Assembly (NCBI RefSeq): GCF_001742185.1
Contig: NZ_CP015750.1
Span: 310,001 to 374,000 of the forward strand
Length of the DNA: 64,000 bases
From: Pectobacterium wasabiae CFBP 3304
Lineage (GTDB): Bacteria > Pseudomonadota > Gammaproteobacteria > Enterobacterales > Enterobacteriaceae
Reading direction: 5' to 3'
Of the stretch, positions 40,798 through 50,673 are shown one piece after another. Made by a program: the position numbers and the translations under genes. The notes under the pieces are model-generated. The model was given only the letters and a program-made list of their open reading frames with translations. It made no database searches and was not told the origin of the DNA. Numbering within the stretch: position 1 is the first letter of the stretch; each line of letters opens with the position of its first letter.

Positions 40798-41235
40798 TTA
40801 AAGATGACCGATAAGGCTCTTACGCAGCGTCTCTAAATCTTTTTTGATCGTCTGTAACTGTTCAAGATGACATTCCGTCGCACAAAACACGCTTTCAGGA
40901 ATCGCTCGCGCCTGTTGCTGAAGGGCACGTCCTGCTTCAGTTAACCCGATCAGTACCTGACGTTCATCTTCCGTACCTCGGTTACGCACCACTAATCCTG
41001 CGCTTTGCAACCGTTTGAGCAATGGTGTTAGCGTGGCGGAATCCAGATACAGCCGCTCACCCAGTTCAGATACCGTCAATCCATCACGTTCCCACAGTAT
41101 CAGCATGACCAGATATTGGGGATAGGTCAGATTCAGTTCAGACAGCAAACGGCGATACAGCTTATTCATTGCCAGATTGGCAGAATACAATGCGAAGCAT
41201 AGCTGTCCATCCAGTTTATAAGCGTTATCGTTCAT
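40798..41235 (-). CDS. ohrR: MarR-family peroxide regulator OhrR
   Basis: This 145-residue winged-helix repressor of the MarR family has the reactive cysteine at the typical early position ([13 protein letters not shown], Cys13), the DNA-binding helix in [19 protein letters not shown] and the wing at [14 protein letters not shown]. Oxidation of the cysteine by organic peroxides releases DNA and induces ohr. Two further cysteines are present (FCATEC). The frame opens four codons earlier with another ATG (41247); either could be used. Confidence 0.9.
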   Translation of the reverse strand: MNDNAYKLDGQLCFALYSANLAMNKLYRRLLSELNLTYPQYLVMLILWERDGLTVSELGERLYLDSATLTPLLKRLQSAGLVVRNRGTEDERQVLIGLTEAGRALQQQARAIPESVFCATECHLEQLQTIKKDLETLRKSLIGHL

Positions 41236-41305
41236 CGTCTCTGCCATCGGTGCCTGTTGAGTTTCTGAGACTGACTTTATATCGCCAAAAACTAAATAGC
41301 AAACG

Positions 41306-41324
41306 ATTTAATGTTGCATTAAAT
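41306..41324 (-). promoter_or_regulatory. Candidate OhrR operator before ohrR
   Basis: This is a perfect 8-bp palindrome with a 3-bp centre, ATTTAATG-TTG-CATTAAAT, 71 bp before ohrR. It shares its core with the site before ohr, pointing to autoregulation. Confidence 0.6.
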
Positions 41325-41465
41325 AAAAATCAGCATAAAAAACACACTTAGCCAGTATCAGCTCGTTTTTCAGACTGCGATTCGCCAGTAATCCTATTCT
41401 TAATCTACTGATTTTGCGCTACGTTTAATAAAACATGGATAAAAACAGACCGAGCATAAAACATT

Positions 41466-42944
41466 ATGTCGAGTGTAAAAAAACTTACCGACCTCCGACG
41501 CCGCATCTCCCTTCTGCTATTGGAAAATAAGGAACTGGTTGAAGACATCATCAATCGGCAACCTCCTATCACAGAACATGACGAAACCACGTTAGGCGAC
41601 AAAACGGTATTAAGTAACAAAATCAGGCTACGTGAAAAAAGTATTCTGCTCGACCAAACCGCAGAAATCAGCGAACTGATCGTCGATCTCCATGCGGCTG
41701 ACCAGGCTGATTTATTGGAGTCGTTACCACAGGATGAACGTCTGGCGCTCTGGCGACTCATCCCCATAGCAAAACGCGGTCGCGTTTTGATTGAAGCCTC
41801 AGACAGTATTTCTGACGATCTCATCGGCGATATGCAGGATAAAGAAATTCTGAGGGCGGTCCGGATACTGGATGTGGATGAACAGGCCCAGCTTTCTCGC
41901 CTCGTCCCCCGCCATCTGCTGGGCAGAATACTGACCTCGCTTGAACCAAAGCAACGTGCGCAGTTACGTGCCGCCATCAATTATGATGAAGACTGCCTCG
42001 GCCACATGATGGATTTCAAACTCATCACCGTGCGTGCCGACGTCACGCTCGCGACAGTACAACGCTATCTGCGCTACCGCAAAAAGATCCCCAATTCCAC
42101 TGACAAACTGTTCGTCACCGATCGCAAAAACACACTGATTGGTGAGTTGTCTCTGGCCAGTATCCTGCTCCACTCGCCTCATGCTTTAGTTACTGACGTT
42201 ATGGATGCTCAGCCGCTAAGGTTTCAGCCTGAAGATAAAGTCGAAGAGGCCGCAGGGGCTTTTGAACGTTACGATTTAATCTCCAGTGCCGTGGTGGACA
42301 GCAAGGGGAAACTCATGGGACGCCTGACGATTGAGGATATCGTCGATGTCGTGAATCGGGAAAGCGACAGTAACCTACGGCGTTCAGGGGGGTTAACGCC
42401 TTCTGAAGATGTCTACGCGCCCGTATATAAATCGTTCCGCAATCGCTGGGCGTGGCTAGCTATCAATCTGTGTACGGCGCTCATCGCCTCGCGAGTCATC
42501 GGCCTGTTTGAGCACACGTTATCCCATTTGGTGGCGCTGGCGACGCTCATGCCGATTGTCGCCGGTATCGGCGGGAATACTGGCAACCAAACGATCACCA
42601 TGATTGTGCGCGCACTGGCACTGCATCAGCTTGAACACGGTAAAAAATCGTATTTGCTGCTTAAAGAATTGGGCGTTGCGCTGGTCAACGGGGTGATCTG
42701 GGGCACGATAATGGGCGTGGTGACCTTCCTGCTCTATGGCAACCCCGCAATGGGTGGCGTGATGATGCTGGCTATTCTGCTGAATTTACTGCTCGCGGCG
42801 CTAATGGGTGTCGCAATTCCGCTGATCATGATGAAGTTTGGACGCGATCCAGCTATCGGTTCCAGCGTGATGATCACGGCCATCACCGATACCGGCGGCT
42901 TCTTTATCTTCCTTGGACTGGCAACAGTGTTCCTGCTGCCCTGA
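41466..42944 (+). CDS. mgtE: MgtE-family magnesium transporter
   Basis: This is a 492-residue channel-type Mg2+ transporter. The N-terminal helical domain (about 60-165) includes LHAADQADLLESLPQDERLALWRLI. Two CBS domains follow (about 175-300; RLTIEDIVDVV), then a five-helix membrane domain with the pore motif GIGGNTGNQTITMIVRAL at about 377-394. The extra N-terminal 50 residues are charged. Cytosolic domains gate the channel by sensing Mg2+. It is monocistronic, with a strong terminator 13 bp after the stop. Confidence 0.93.
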   Translation: MSSVKKLTDLRRRISLLLLENKELVEDIINRQPPITEHDETTLGDKTVLSNKIRLREKSILLDQTAEISELIVDLHAADQADLLESLPQDERLALWRLIPIAKRGRVLIEASDSISDDLIGDMQDKEILRAVRILDVDEQAQLSRLVPRHLLGRILTSLEPKQRAQLRAAINYDEDCLGHMMDFKLITVRADVTLATVQRYLRYRKKIPNSTDKLFVTDRKNTLIGELSLASILLHSPHALVTDVMDAQPLRFQPEDKVEEAAGAFERYDLISSAVVDSKGKLMGRLTIEDIVDVVNRESDSNLRRSGGLTPSEDVYAPVYKSFRNRWAWLAINLCTALIASRVIGLFEHTLSHLVALATLMPIVAGIGGNTGNQTITMIVRALALHQLEHGKKSYLLLKELGVALVNGVIWGTIMGVVTFLLYGNPAMGGVMMLAILLNLLLAALMGVAIPLIMMKFGRDPAIGSSVMITAITDTGGFFIFLGLATVFLLP

Positions 42945-42955
42945 ACCGATGCAAT

Positions 42956-42989
42956 GCAAAAAGGGCTTTACGCATAAAGCCCTTTTTGC
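42956..42989. terminator. Bidirectional terminator between mgtE and galK
   Basis: A 15-bp perfect stem with a 4-nt loop has A- and T-tracts on opposite arms, so it can serve both convergent transcripts. Confidence 0.93.
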
Positions 42990-43009
42990 CTGCTATTATC
43001 GATCAAGAC

Positions 43010-44173
43010 TTAACTCAAGCGACCCGCACCGTCTGATGCCTGGCACAGGTAAATTGAGGGCTGAAGCCCAGTACGCGCCGGATATTCACGCTCGATCACC
43101 TGTTTGACCTCATCGGTTAACGCTGAAGGAATCAGGGCGACAATACAGCCACCGAAACCACCACCGGTCATGCGCACACCGCCCCGATCTCCAACATAAT
43201 CCTGAATCAGATCCACCAGAATATCGATCGGCGACACGGTAATCTCAAAATCGTCGCGCATGGAGACATGCGATTCCGCCATCAGCGTAAACAAACGGTG
43301 AGCATCCTGACGCGCCAGTGCATCGGCTGCTTCCAACGTGCGGCGATTCTCGGTGATGACGTGTCGTGCACGACGTATCGCCACCGGATCCAGCCCCTCA
43401 ATTCCCGCTTCAAACTGCGGCAGTGATACATCACGCAGCGCTTTAACGTTAAAGTGACGTGCAGCCGCCTCACACTGCTGACGACGCGTGTTGTACTCAC
43501 TGTCCACCAGCCCACGACGCACGTTGGAATTCACGATGAGAACATCGATACCGTCGAGCATGCGCACAGAGCGTCCTTCCAGAGAGCGACAGTCGATCAA
43601 CATGGCCTGACCGGCCCGCCCCTGAGCAGAAATAAACTGATCCATAATGCCGCAGCTACAGCCAACAAAATGATTTTCCGCCTGCTGGCCGTTTAACGCT
43701 ACATCCAGTTGGCTGATATCCAGATTATTCAGCTCTTTGAACGTCTGCCCGATCGCCACTTCCAGCGACGCCGACGAGCTAAGTCCGGCACCGGAAGGCA
43801 CATTCCCAGAGACCACCATATCCATGCCGCTAAGCGACAGGCCACTCGCCAGCAAAAACTTCACCGTTCCGCGGATATAGTTGGCCCAGAGGTATTCCGG
43901 GTGAGGCACTATTTCTTTTGCAAGATCAAATTCATCCTGCTGGTTGTCATAGTCCACCGCCACCACTCGCACGATGCCATCCTGGCGCACCGCCGCACTG
44001 ACGACCGTCTGGTAATCGATAGCACACGGTAAGACAAAACCGTCGTTATAGTCGGTGTGCTCGCCAATCAGATTGACCCGTCCGGGTGCCTGTATAGCGG
44101 CGTGCGGCGTATAGCCAAATAATCGAACAAAAACAGACTCAGTTGACTGACGTAGAGAATCAATACGGCTCAT
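43010..44173 (-). CDS. galK: Galactokinase
   Basis: This 387-residue GHMP kinase phosphorylates galactose at C1. Motifs are [19 protein letters not shown] (about 31-49), the ATP loop [16 protein letters not shown] (about 132-147) and [14 protein letters not shown] near the C terminus. It follows galT by 9 bp on the same transcript. No galE or galM is adjacent within the window. Confidence 0.96.
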   Translation of the reverse strand: MSRIDSLRQSTESVFVRLFGYTPHAAIQAPGRVNLIGEHTDYNDGFVLPCAIDYQTVVSAAVRQDGIVRVVAVDYDNQQDEFDLAKEIVPHPEYLWANYIRGTVKFLLASGLSLSGMDMVVSGNVPSGAGLSSSASLEVAIGQTFKELNNLDISQLDVALNGQQAENHFVGCSCGIMDQFISAQGRAGQAMLIDCRSLEGRSVRMLDGIDVLIVNSNVRRGLVDSEYNTRRQQCEAAARHFNVKALRDVSLPQFEAGIEGLDPVAIRRARHVITENRRTLEAADALARQDAHRLFTLMAESHVSMRDDFEITVSPIDILVDLIQDYVGDRGGVRMTGGGFGGCIVALIPSALTDEVKQVIEREYPARTGLQPSIYLCQASDGAGRLS

Positions 44174-44182
44174 AAAATGACC

Positions 44183-45223
44183 TCAAATTTGCTCACGGAA
44201 ATGGATATCACTCACGCTGCGTAAACGTTCAGCGGCCTGCTCTGCCGTCAAATCTCGCTGTGCTTCGGCCAGCATTTCATAACCAACCATAAATTTGCGC
44301 ACGCTGGCGGAACGTAATAACGGGGGATAAAAATGGGCATGCAGTTGCCAGTGCGCAATGTCTCCATCCTTAAACGGTGCGCCATGCCACCCCATTGAAT
44401 AGGGGAATGAACACTGGAACAGGTTGTCGTAACGGCTAGTCAATTTTTTGAGGATCAGCGCCAGATCGTCACGCTGAATGTCATTCAACTGTGGCAATTG
44501 CTGCACGACAAACTTGGGCAGCAGCAACGTCTCAAACGGCCACGATGCCCAGTAAGGGACAACCGCTAACCAGAATTCCGTTTCCACCACGATACGGGAG
44601 CCGTCAGCCTGCTCTCTCTGCACATAGTCAAACAGCAACGGCGAACCATGGCGGGCAAAATAATCCCGCTGCTGTTCATCCTCACGCAGCACCTCGTTCG
44701 GTAGAAAATCGTTCGCCCAAACTTGCCCGTGTGGATGGGGGTTAGAACACCCCATCATCGTTCCTTTATTTTCAAACACCTGAACCCACGGATAGCGCTT
44801 GCCCAGCTCTGCGGTTTGCTCACTCCACGTATCAATCACGGCTTTCAGCGCCGGTAGCGAAAGCTGCGGCAGGCTTTTACTGTGATCGGGAGAAAAACAG
44901 ATCACGCGGCCAACCCCACGGGCTTGCTGCACGCGAAACAGCTCATCGTCGCCCACAGGTGCATCCGGCGTGTCTTCCATCAGTGCCGAGAAATCATTGG
45001 TAAAAACAAAAGTCCCCTGATAGTGCGGATTAATATCGCCCGTAATACGTTTATTGCCTGCACACAGATAACAGGTCGGATCGTAAGGCGGCGGCGTGGC
45101 GCGATCCGGCTCATCCTGCTGACCTTGCCAAGGGCGCTTTGCCCGATGCGGGGAAACCAGTATCCACTCGCCTTTCAGCGGGTTAAAACGGCGATGCGGA
45201 TGTTCAGTTGGCTCAAACTGCAT
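44183..45223 (-). CDS. galT: Galactose-1-phosphate uridylyltransferase
   Basis: This is a 346-residue HIT-superfamily enzyme. The active-site HPHGQVWA, with the nucleophilic His at about 165-167, and zinc-type cysteines in TCYLCAGN (about 51-58) are visible. It exchanges UMP between UDP-glucose and Gal-1-P. It is the first gene of galTK and is divergent from galR. The region between carries a GalR-like palindrome and a CRP-like site. Confidence 0.96.
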   Translation of the reverse strand: MQFEPTEHPHRRFNPLKGEWILVSPHRAKRPWQGQQDEPDRATPPPYDPTCYLCAGNKRITGDINPHYQGTFVFTNDFSALMEDTPDAPVGDDELFRVQQARGVGRVICFSPDHSKSLPQLSLPALKAVIDTWSEQTAELGKRYPWVQVFENKGTMMGCSNPHPHGQVWANDFLPNEVLREDEQQRDYFARHGSPLLFDYVQREQADGSRIVVETEFWLAVVPYWASWPFETLLLPKFVVQQLPQLNDIQRDDLALILKKLTSRYDNLFQCSFPYSMGWHGAPFKDGDIAHWQLHAHFYPPLLRSASVRKFMVGYEMLAEAQRDLTAEQAAERLRSVSDIHFREQI

Positions 45224-45679
45224 AAGCTATTCCTCAATACAAAACACAAATTCAGTACAGCGAAGCGACCACCCGCTAGCGCTAACAACCCGCTTTCGGA
45301 GTGAAAGAGGCGTCAGTCACGCCCGTATCTCTAGTAAGAAAAACCCATTTATGTAATCAGTTTCACTCTATACCATGGATGAAATAGCTGAAATAATGCT
45401 GAACAAAGGTAGACATCTATCGTTTATCCACTTAAAAAATGTAATCGGTTACCCTAAATTTAAACCTCAGAATAGTATTTTGGAAGAGAGAAATGGCGGG
45501 TGGTTATTGATAGCGATCACATAAGTGCGGTCTGGATCAAAAAGGAAAGAGGGTCGGATAAGTAACATCCGCAAAAAACCTGTACATTTATCAATATAAA
45601 TCGTCGATTTTTTCTTTTAACTTATGCGTTAGGCTGCTGTCGTTCGCCCCACAACACATTTGACCGTTCAGGAATGCTA
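45224..45679. promoter_or_regulatory. galT/galR divergent control region
   Basis: This 456-bp gap has no supported ORF. A GalR/GalS-like palindrome, GTAATCGGTTAC, lies at 45441-45452; the wider 16-mer matches the LacI-type gal operator at about 11 of 16 positions. A CRP-like site, ATTGA-TAGCGA-TCACA, lies at 45506-45521 (8 of 10 key bases). Both are expected for galactose operons but were not tested. Confidence 0.5.
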
Positions 45680-46690
45680 ATGGCCACAATAAAAGATGTT
45701 GCTCGCCTATCAGGTGTATCAGTCGCTACGGTGTCGCGCGTCATCAATAATTCGCCCAAAGCCAGTACTGCTTCAAAGGAAGCGGTACACAAGGCCATGG
45801 CGGAGCTGCAATATCATCCGAACGCCAATGCCAGAGCACTCGCACACCAAAGCGCAGAGACAATGGGGCTGGTTGTTGCGGATGTATCCGATCCCTTTTT
45901 TGGAACGATGGTCAAATCTGTCGAACAAATTGCACAAGCAACCGGCAATTTTCTGCTGATTGGTAACGGTTACCACAATGCCGAGCAGGAAAAAAAAGCC
46001 ATTGAGCAGTTGATTCGCCACCGCTGCGCGGGGCTGGTTGTGCACGCCAAAATGCTTCCAGATGAGGAGCTGGCAGCGCTGATGAGCCATATTCCGGATA
46101 TGGTACTCATCAACCGCACCTTACCCGGTTATGAAAACCGCTGCGTTGCGCTTGATGACCGCTATGGCTCCTGGCTGGCAACACGTCATTTAATTCAGGA
46201 AGGTCATCAGAAGATCGGTTTTCTCTGTTCTAATCACCAAATTTCCGACTCCGTCGACCGCCTGCAAGGCTATATGGACGCATTGCAAGAGCACGGCATC
46301 GCACGGGATGAACGCCTCATTGCACGCGCATCACCAGACGAAGTGGGCGGCGAATCCGCCATGACGGAACTCCTGAGTCGGGGCGGCAATATGACGGCGG
46401 TGGTGTGCTACAACGATTCCATGGCGGCTGGCGCGCTTTCCGTCCTGAGTGATAACAGCATCAACGTACCACAGGATATGTCGGTGGTAGGGTTTGACGA
46501 CGTATTGATCGCCCGCTACCTGCGCCCTCGCCTAACCACCGTGCACTATCCGGTTTCCGCCATGGCCATTCAGGCAGCAGAATTAGCTATCGCGTTATCC
46601 CACGGTAAACAGCTCAACGAAACCACGAATATGTTTAGCCCGACGCTGGTACGCCGCCACTCGGTAAGCCCTCCCATCCGTAAGAAATAG
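45680..46690 (+). CDS. galR: LacI-family galactose repressor GalR
   Basis: This is a 336-residue regulator with an N-terminal LacI helix-turn-helix (MATIKDVARLSGVSVATVSRVINNS), a hinge helix (YHPNANARALA) and a periplasmic-binding-like sugar domain. It is closer to E. coli GalR than GalS through stretches such as GNFLLIGNGYHN and FSPTLVRRHSVS. The frame opens two codons earlier; ATG 45680 matches the family start and has AGGA upstream. It is divergent from galTK, its likely target. Confidence 0.9.
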   Translation: MATIKDVARLSGVSVATVSRVINNSPKASTASKEAVHKAMAELQYHPNANARALAHQSAETMGLVVADVSDPFFGTMVKSVEQIAQATGNFLLIGNGYHNAEQEKKAIEQLIRHRCAGLVVHAKMLPDEELAALMSHIPDMVLINRTLPGYENRCVALDDRYGSWLATRHLIQEGHQKIGFLCSNHQISDSVDRLQGYMDALQEHGIARDERLIARASPDEVGGESAMTELLSRGGNMTAVVCYNDSMAAGALSVLSDNSINVPQDMSVVGFDDVLIARYLRPRLTTVHYPVSAMAIQAAELAIALSHGKQLNETTNMFSPTLVRRHSVSPPIRKK

Positions 46691-46901
46691 CCCCCTTTCA
46701 TCAATGCTGCTTGCCTGATGCGATATTCCGCGCCAAAACAGGCAGGTCGTTGGGCAGGCATATTACATCGCATCGCGCAACGATCTCGCCTTCCAATATG
46801 ATTTTTTTACCACGCTGATACAAACGCTGGATCTACCGCGTGCACTGCCAACTTGCTCTACGGCATTGTCGCGATAACAGGGATGTCTACTCACTGTGTG
46901 T

Positions 46902-46923
46902 CGCCTAACAGTAATGTTAGGTG
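46902..46923. repeat. Inverted repeat upstream of the EIIB gene
   Basis: A 9-bp inverted repeat (46902-46910 with 46915-46923, one G-T pair) and 4-nt loop lie 50 bp before the EIIB start. It could be an operator or a leader hairpin. The rest of the 282-bp gap shows nothing else. Confidence 0.4.
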
Positions 46924-46972
46924 AACGGTATTATCATACACACGCTGATAAACAAACGAAGAGGTGACTACG

Positions 46973-47314
46973 ATGGGCAAGATTCACAATTTTCGGAAAT
47001 TGTTCGCGTCAATGTTGGGTAAGCAGATTACCGAGATTGAAATCGCTTCACCGCTAGACAAAGAGAATTTACAGCAGTTGGTGAGCGCCTTTGGCGGCAA
47101 AGAAAATATCGTCAGTCTGGATGCCTGCATCACCCGTCTGCGGGTTGAAGTCCACAGCCTGCGGCTGGTTAATAGCGACAGTCTGCAAAAACTGGGGGCT
47201 ATCGGCGTGATTATTGTCGGTCATCAGGTACAGGCGATTTTCGGCACCCAGTCAGATAACCTGCGGCGCGAACTGGCTGCCTGGTTTGAAGACGACGGTG
47301 CAGAGGCGCACTAA
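46973..47314 (+). CDS. Stand-alone PTS EIIB domain (glucose/sucrose type)
   Basis: This 113-residue protein consists of a single EIIB domain of the glucose superfamily. The phosphorylatable cysteine is in [14 protein letters not shown] (Cys at about 52), followed by [29 protein letters not shown], close to the EIIB part of PtsG. No EIIA, EIIC or metabolic gene is adjacent. The frame opens at GTG 46964, but ATG 46973 has AGAGGTG upstream. It could serve a distant EIIC or act in regulation; neither is shown. Confidence 0.82.
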   Translation: MGKIHNFRKLFASMLGKQITEIEIASPLDKENLQQLVSAFGGKENIVSLDACITRLRVEVHSLRLVNSDSLQKLGAIGVIIVGHQVQAIFGTQSDNLRRELAAWFEDDGAEAH

Positions 47315-47404
47315 CGACACGTTTCCGTTCCGATCGGTGCCGAATTCTGACCTATCACGCAGGACAATCGACGGGCTAAAAATGGTGAAACGCAGTAAGC
47401 CATC

Positions 47405-47435
47405 CCGCTAACGGACACACCACGCCCGTTAGCGG
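47405..47435. terminator. Hairpin between the EIIB gene and dld
   Basis: A 10-bp perfect stem (47405-47414 with 47426-47435) and 11-nt loop lie between convergent genes, without a T tract. Confidence 0.5.
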
Positions 47436-47445
47436 CATCAGCTAT

Positions 47446-49203
47446 TTAATGGTTGATGTGGTGCTCTTCACAACCGGTACAGCCCCAGTTTTTCAGCTTG
47501 GTGGTTTTGCCTATTCCTGGGTTCAGGCTATTGGTAGGATCGCTTTTCTGATAGAACGCTTTCAACTGTGGTTTAGCCTGATAGATATGGCCAACATTGT
47601 GCTCTGCCGGATATTCTGCCCCACGCTGATCGAGTAAGGCCAGCATTCTCTCTTTCAGTTCATGAACATCCACGCCTTTCTTCACAATATAATCCTGATG
47701 GAAGACATGGCACATGAAGTGACCGTAATACAACCGATGCACCAGCATATCGCTAATATCCGCCGGTAAATGCTCGAACCATTCACGATCGTTACGCCGC
47801 AGAGCGATGTCCAGAGCCAAGATATTTTCCACTTCACTGCTGTGTACCGAGTGATAACGGATCGCGGCTCCCGCTGCGACGAAGCGATGCAGAAAGGCCT
47901 TCGTGCCTTCTTCCGGCGTACAGACAAAAAACTCACCGTCGGCATCATGAAAATACTGTTCCAGCCAACGGTGTGCTTCATCAATGCCGTCGCCCGCCAT
48001 TTTCACCATCAAATGGTGTTCAAAACGGTCACGATACGTTTTCATCCGCGCCGGTAGATGGGAAGGCAGCAGGCGGCTGAGAAACTGCATGGTACGATCC
48101 ACAAGATGCGACGGTAGGAAAGGCACTTTGCTAAAGATCGCATCCATCCGCCCTTTCAGGTTGAAGAATAGGGGTAATTTATCCGTACCCAGTTTATCGA
48201 TCATCATAAACGTATCTTTGCCGTATATTTCGGCGATATCGAAGATATCGCGGTGCATATACTCACCCGCCACCGGCAGATTTTTAAAATCTGCGAGCAT
48301 ATGCCGGCGTAATTCCGTCAATACCTGCGGCTGATTAGTCCCAATATAAAAAACCTGTTGGGATTTTTCCGCCGGAAACGTATCCAGGCGCACAGCAAAA
48401 ACCGACAGTTTTCCTGCACAGCCAGCGGCCTCAAATAAACGGCGTTCATCGGCGTTAAAGCGCGACGGCGTATCTGCATCGACATCCCGCACACGTTCAA
48501 TATAGTCGTGGTCGGATGCCTGACGCTCGTCATAAATCACATCCTTCGCGTCATATTGTTGCGATTCTAAACGGGTCAGGATCGCTTCCGGCGTATCACC
48601 CAAATTGATCCCCAGATGGTTGATCAGTTCCACCTGACCTTGCTCGTTAACCCGGCCGTAAAGTGCCATTTCGGTATACGCCGGGCCACGGTGAACCAAA
48701 GAGCCACCGGAGTTATTACAAATCCCCCCAATCACCGAGGCGCCAATACAAGAAGAACCGATCACAGAATGCGGTTCACGCCCAAGCGGTTTCAATACGC
48801 GTTCAAGATGCCACAAGGTGCTTCCCGGCAGCGCCACAACCTGCCGTCCTTCATCCAGCAGTTGAACGTTATCCAAACGCAGGGTATTGATGATCACGAT
48901 TTCTCGATCGTAATCATTACCGTTCGGGGTGGAGCCTTCGGTTAAACCGGTATTAGCGGCCTGCATCAGCACGATACAACCCGCTTCAATACTGGCTTTA
49001 AATACCCGCCACTGTTCGAGTAGCGATGCGGGAAAAACCACCGCCAGTGCCTCTCCGCTACCCGAACGAAAGCCTTTGCGATAACGCTCTGTTTTATTGT
49101 TATCGGTTAAGACGTGAGACTTACCGACAATGCGGGTTAGCGTTTGGATAAGAGATTGAGAATCAACGGAAATACTACTTTCTGGGATTACATCGTCCTT
49201 CAT
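47446..49203 (-). CDS. dld: Quinone-dependent D-lactate dehydrogenase
   Basis: This 585-residue FAD flavoprotein oxidises D-lactate to pyruvate and feeds electrons to quinones at the inner membrane. The N-terminal FAD-binding part includes ANTGLTEGSTPNG and SVIGSSCIGASVIGGICNNSGG (about 145-166). The C-terminal membrane-association domain is typical of Dld (HHLMVKMAGDGIDEA). The length is slightly above E. coli Dld (571), with an N-terminal extension of about 14 residues. It is monocistronic. Confidence 0.94.
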   Translation of the reverse strand: MKDDVIPESSISVDSQSLIQTLTRIVGKSHVLTDNNKTERYRKGFRSGSGEALAVVFPASLLEQWRVFKASIEAGCIVLMQAANTGLTEGSTPNGNDYDREIVIINTLRLDNVQLLDEGRQVVALPGSTLWHLERVLKPLGREPHSVIGSSCIGASVIGGICNNSGGSLVHRGPAYTEMALYGRVNEQGQVELINHLGINLGDTPEAILTRLESQQYDAKDVIYDERQASDHDYIERVRDVDADTPSRFNADERRLFEAAGCAGKLSVFAVRLDTFPAEKSQQVFYIGTNQPQVLTELRRHMLADFKNLPVAGEYMHRDIFDIAEIYGKDTFMMIDKLGTDKLPLFFNLKGRMDAIFSKVPFLPSHLVDRTMQFLSRLLPSHLPARMKTYRDRFEHHLMVKMAGDGIDEAHRWLEQYFHDADGEFFVCTPEEGTKAFLHRFVAAGAAIRYHSVHSSEVENILALDIALRRNDREWFEHLPADISDMLVHRLYYGHFMCHVFHQDYIVKKGVDVHELKERMLALLDQRGAEYPAEHNVGHIYQAKPQLKAFYQKSDPTNSLNPGIGKTTKLKNWGCTGCEEHHINH

Positions 49204-49272
49204 AGCGGTCTGTCCTGTTAATTAATTTAACAAGTACGATAAAAAGATTCGTATTCAAAAATCTTTCAATTA

Positions 49273-50238
49273 TTAGTAACGGCTCGCGCGATTCAATAGC
49301 TCAATATCTTCTACTGGCAATACTAGCCGCGTTGCACTCGCCAGTTCGACTACCTGATCCAGCGACGTCGCACTCGCAATCGGTGCCGTTATGCTCGGAC
49401 GCGCGATCAGCCATGCCAATGCAACCTGCGATGGCGTCGTCTGATGCGCATTCGCCACGCTATCCAGCGCTTCCAAAATAGTCCGACCGCGCTCGTTCAG
49501 GTATTTTTCCACTACGCCCTGCCCGCGCGCACTTTTCGATGCATCCTTTGGCTGACGATACTTTCCTGACAGAAATCCGCTCGCCAGCGAATAATAGCTA
49601 ATGACCCCGACCCCTTGCTCACGCACCAGCGGCTCCAACGCAGCCTCATACCCTTGCCTATCGTACAAATTATATTCCGGTTGCAGGGTTTCATAACGCG
49701 CCAGATGATTGGCTTTACTGACTTTCAGCGCTTCAGCCAGACGCGCCGCGCTGTAGTTAGACGCCCCAATCGCACGGACCTTGCCCTCTTTAATCAGCGC
49801 ATCAAACGCGGCCAGCGTTTCTTCCAGCGGCGTTTCCTTGTCGTCAGTATGTGCCTGATAGAGATCGATGTAATCAGTTTGCAAGCGCTGTAATGAGGCC
49901 TCAACCGCCTGACGAATATAGGCAGCAGACAGCCCTTTCTTGCCATCGCCCAGATCCATGCCGACTTTGGTGGCAATAATCACCTTGTCACGCTGACCGC
50001 TTTTTTTCAGCCAGTTGCCGATGATCGTTTCAGATTCACCGCCTTGATTACCGGGTGCCCAGCGCGAATAAACATCCGCGGTATCAATGAAATTCAGCCG
50101 ATGCGCCACGAGTGCATCCAGCAGGCTGAACGACGTCGACGCATCGACGGTCCAACCAAAAACATTACCGCCGAACGAGAATGGTGGAACCACAATGCCT
50201 GAACGTCCAAGCTCACGTGTGGTATCTGGTACTGACAT
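49273..50238 (-). CDS. Aldo/keto reductase
   Basis: This 321-residue NADPH-type aldo/keto reductase has the catalytic tetrad in place: Asp/Tyr in NFIDTADVYSRW, Lys in VIIATKVGMD, and His in LYQAHTDDKET. The cofactor loop is in ARPSITAPIASATS. The substrate cannot be told from sequence. The frame opens two codons upstream at GTG; ATG 50238 has AAGGAG at good spacing. It is not obviously linked to dld, 69 bp downstream on the same strand. Confidence 0.88.
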   Translation of the reverse strand: MSVPDTTRELGRSGIVVPPFSFGGNVFGWTVDASTSFSLLDALVAHRLNFIDTADVYSRWAPGNQGGESETIIGNWLKKSGQRDKVIIATKVGMDLGDGKKGLSAAYIRQAVEASLQRLQTDYIDLYQAHTDDKETPLEETLAAFDALIKEGKVRAIGASNYSAARLAEALKVSKANHLARYETLQPEYNLYDRQGYEAALEPLVREQGVGVISYYSLASGFLSGKYRQPKDASKSARGQGVVEKYLNERGRTILEALDSVANAHQTTPSQVALAWLIARPSITAPIASATSLDQVVELASATRLVLPVEDIELLNRASRY

Positions 50239-50321
50239 AATCACTCTCCTTTTGAATCATGCAGAAAACATCATAAAAAACCTCGCCAACCTGCAACGCA
50301 AAACCTTTCGGTTCGTTTTCT

Positions 50322-50500
50322 ATACCCTAAATAATTCAAGTTTCAGGACAAAACGTTAGCGTTTTGAACAACGCAATGCGTTGGCCCACTAGGGCAAGGC
50401 AGATTTGAACGCTGCTTGCAGCGGCCCCTACGGGGCGAGGCCCACGCCAGTGTGCCGAGTAGTGCTGCCAACGCACATGCAACTTGAAGTATGACGGTAT
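50322..50500. repeat. MITE-like dispersed repeat, copy B
   Basis: This 179-bp element has ends ATACCCTAAATAATTCAAG and AACTTGAAGTATGACGGTAT, imperfect inverted copies of each other. The interior has palindromes such as AACGTTAGCGTT and CGCTGCTTGCAGCG. It shares both ends and the right-hand part (GCCGAGTAnTGCnAACGCACA) with copy A. Confidence 0.75.
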
Positions 50501-50614
50501 GTGTGGAATAAGAATAATGAATGAACAGAAAGCCCCAAATAACGAGACGTGGCATTTAGTTTAGGTAAAATCCCAAGGTATAATTGTTTTTTTGCGTTAT
50601 CCCTCTCATTTTTA

Positions 50615-50629
50615 ATGTACGCGTTACAT
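50615..50629. promoter_or_regulatory. Palindrome in the nupC promoter region
   Basis: ATGTA-CGCGT-TACAT lies 45 bp before nupC, downstream of a TATAAT at 50579-50584. CytR and CRP control nupC in E. coli, but this palindrome fits neither consensus exactly. Confidence 0.35.
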
Positions 50630-50673
50630 AAAATGACGTGGAAAATTTGGCCTGCCTCATATTCGGAGCACAC

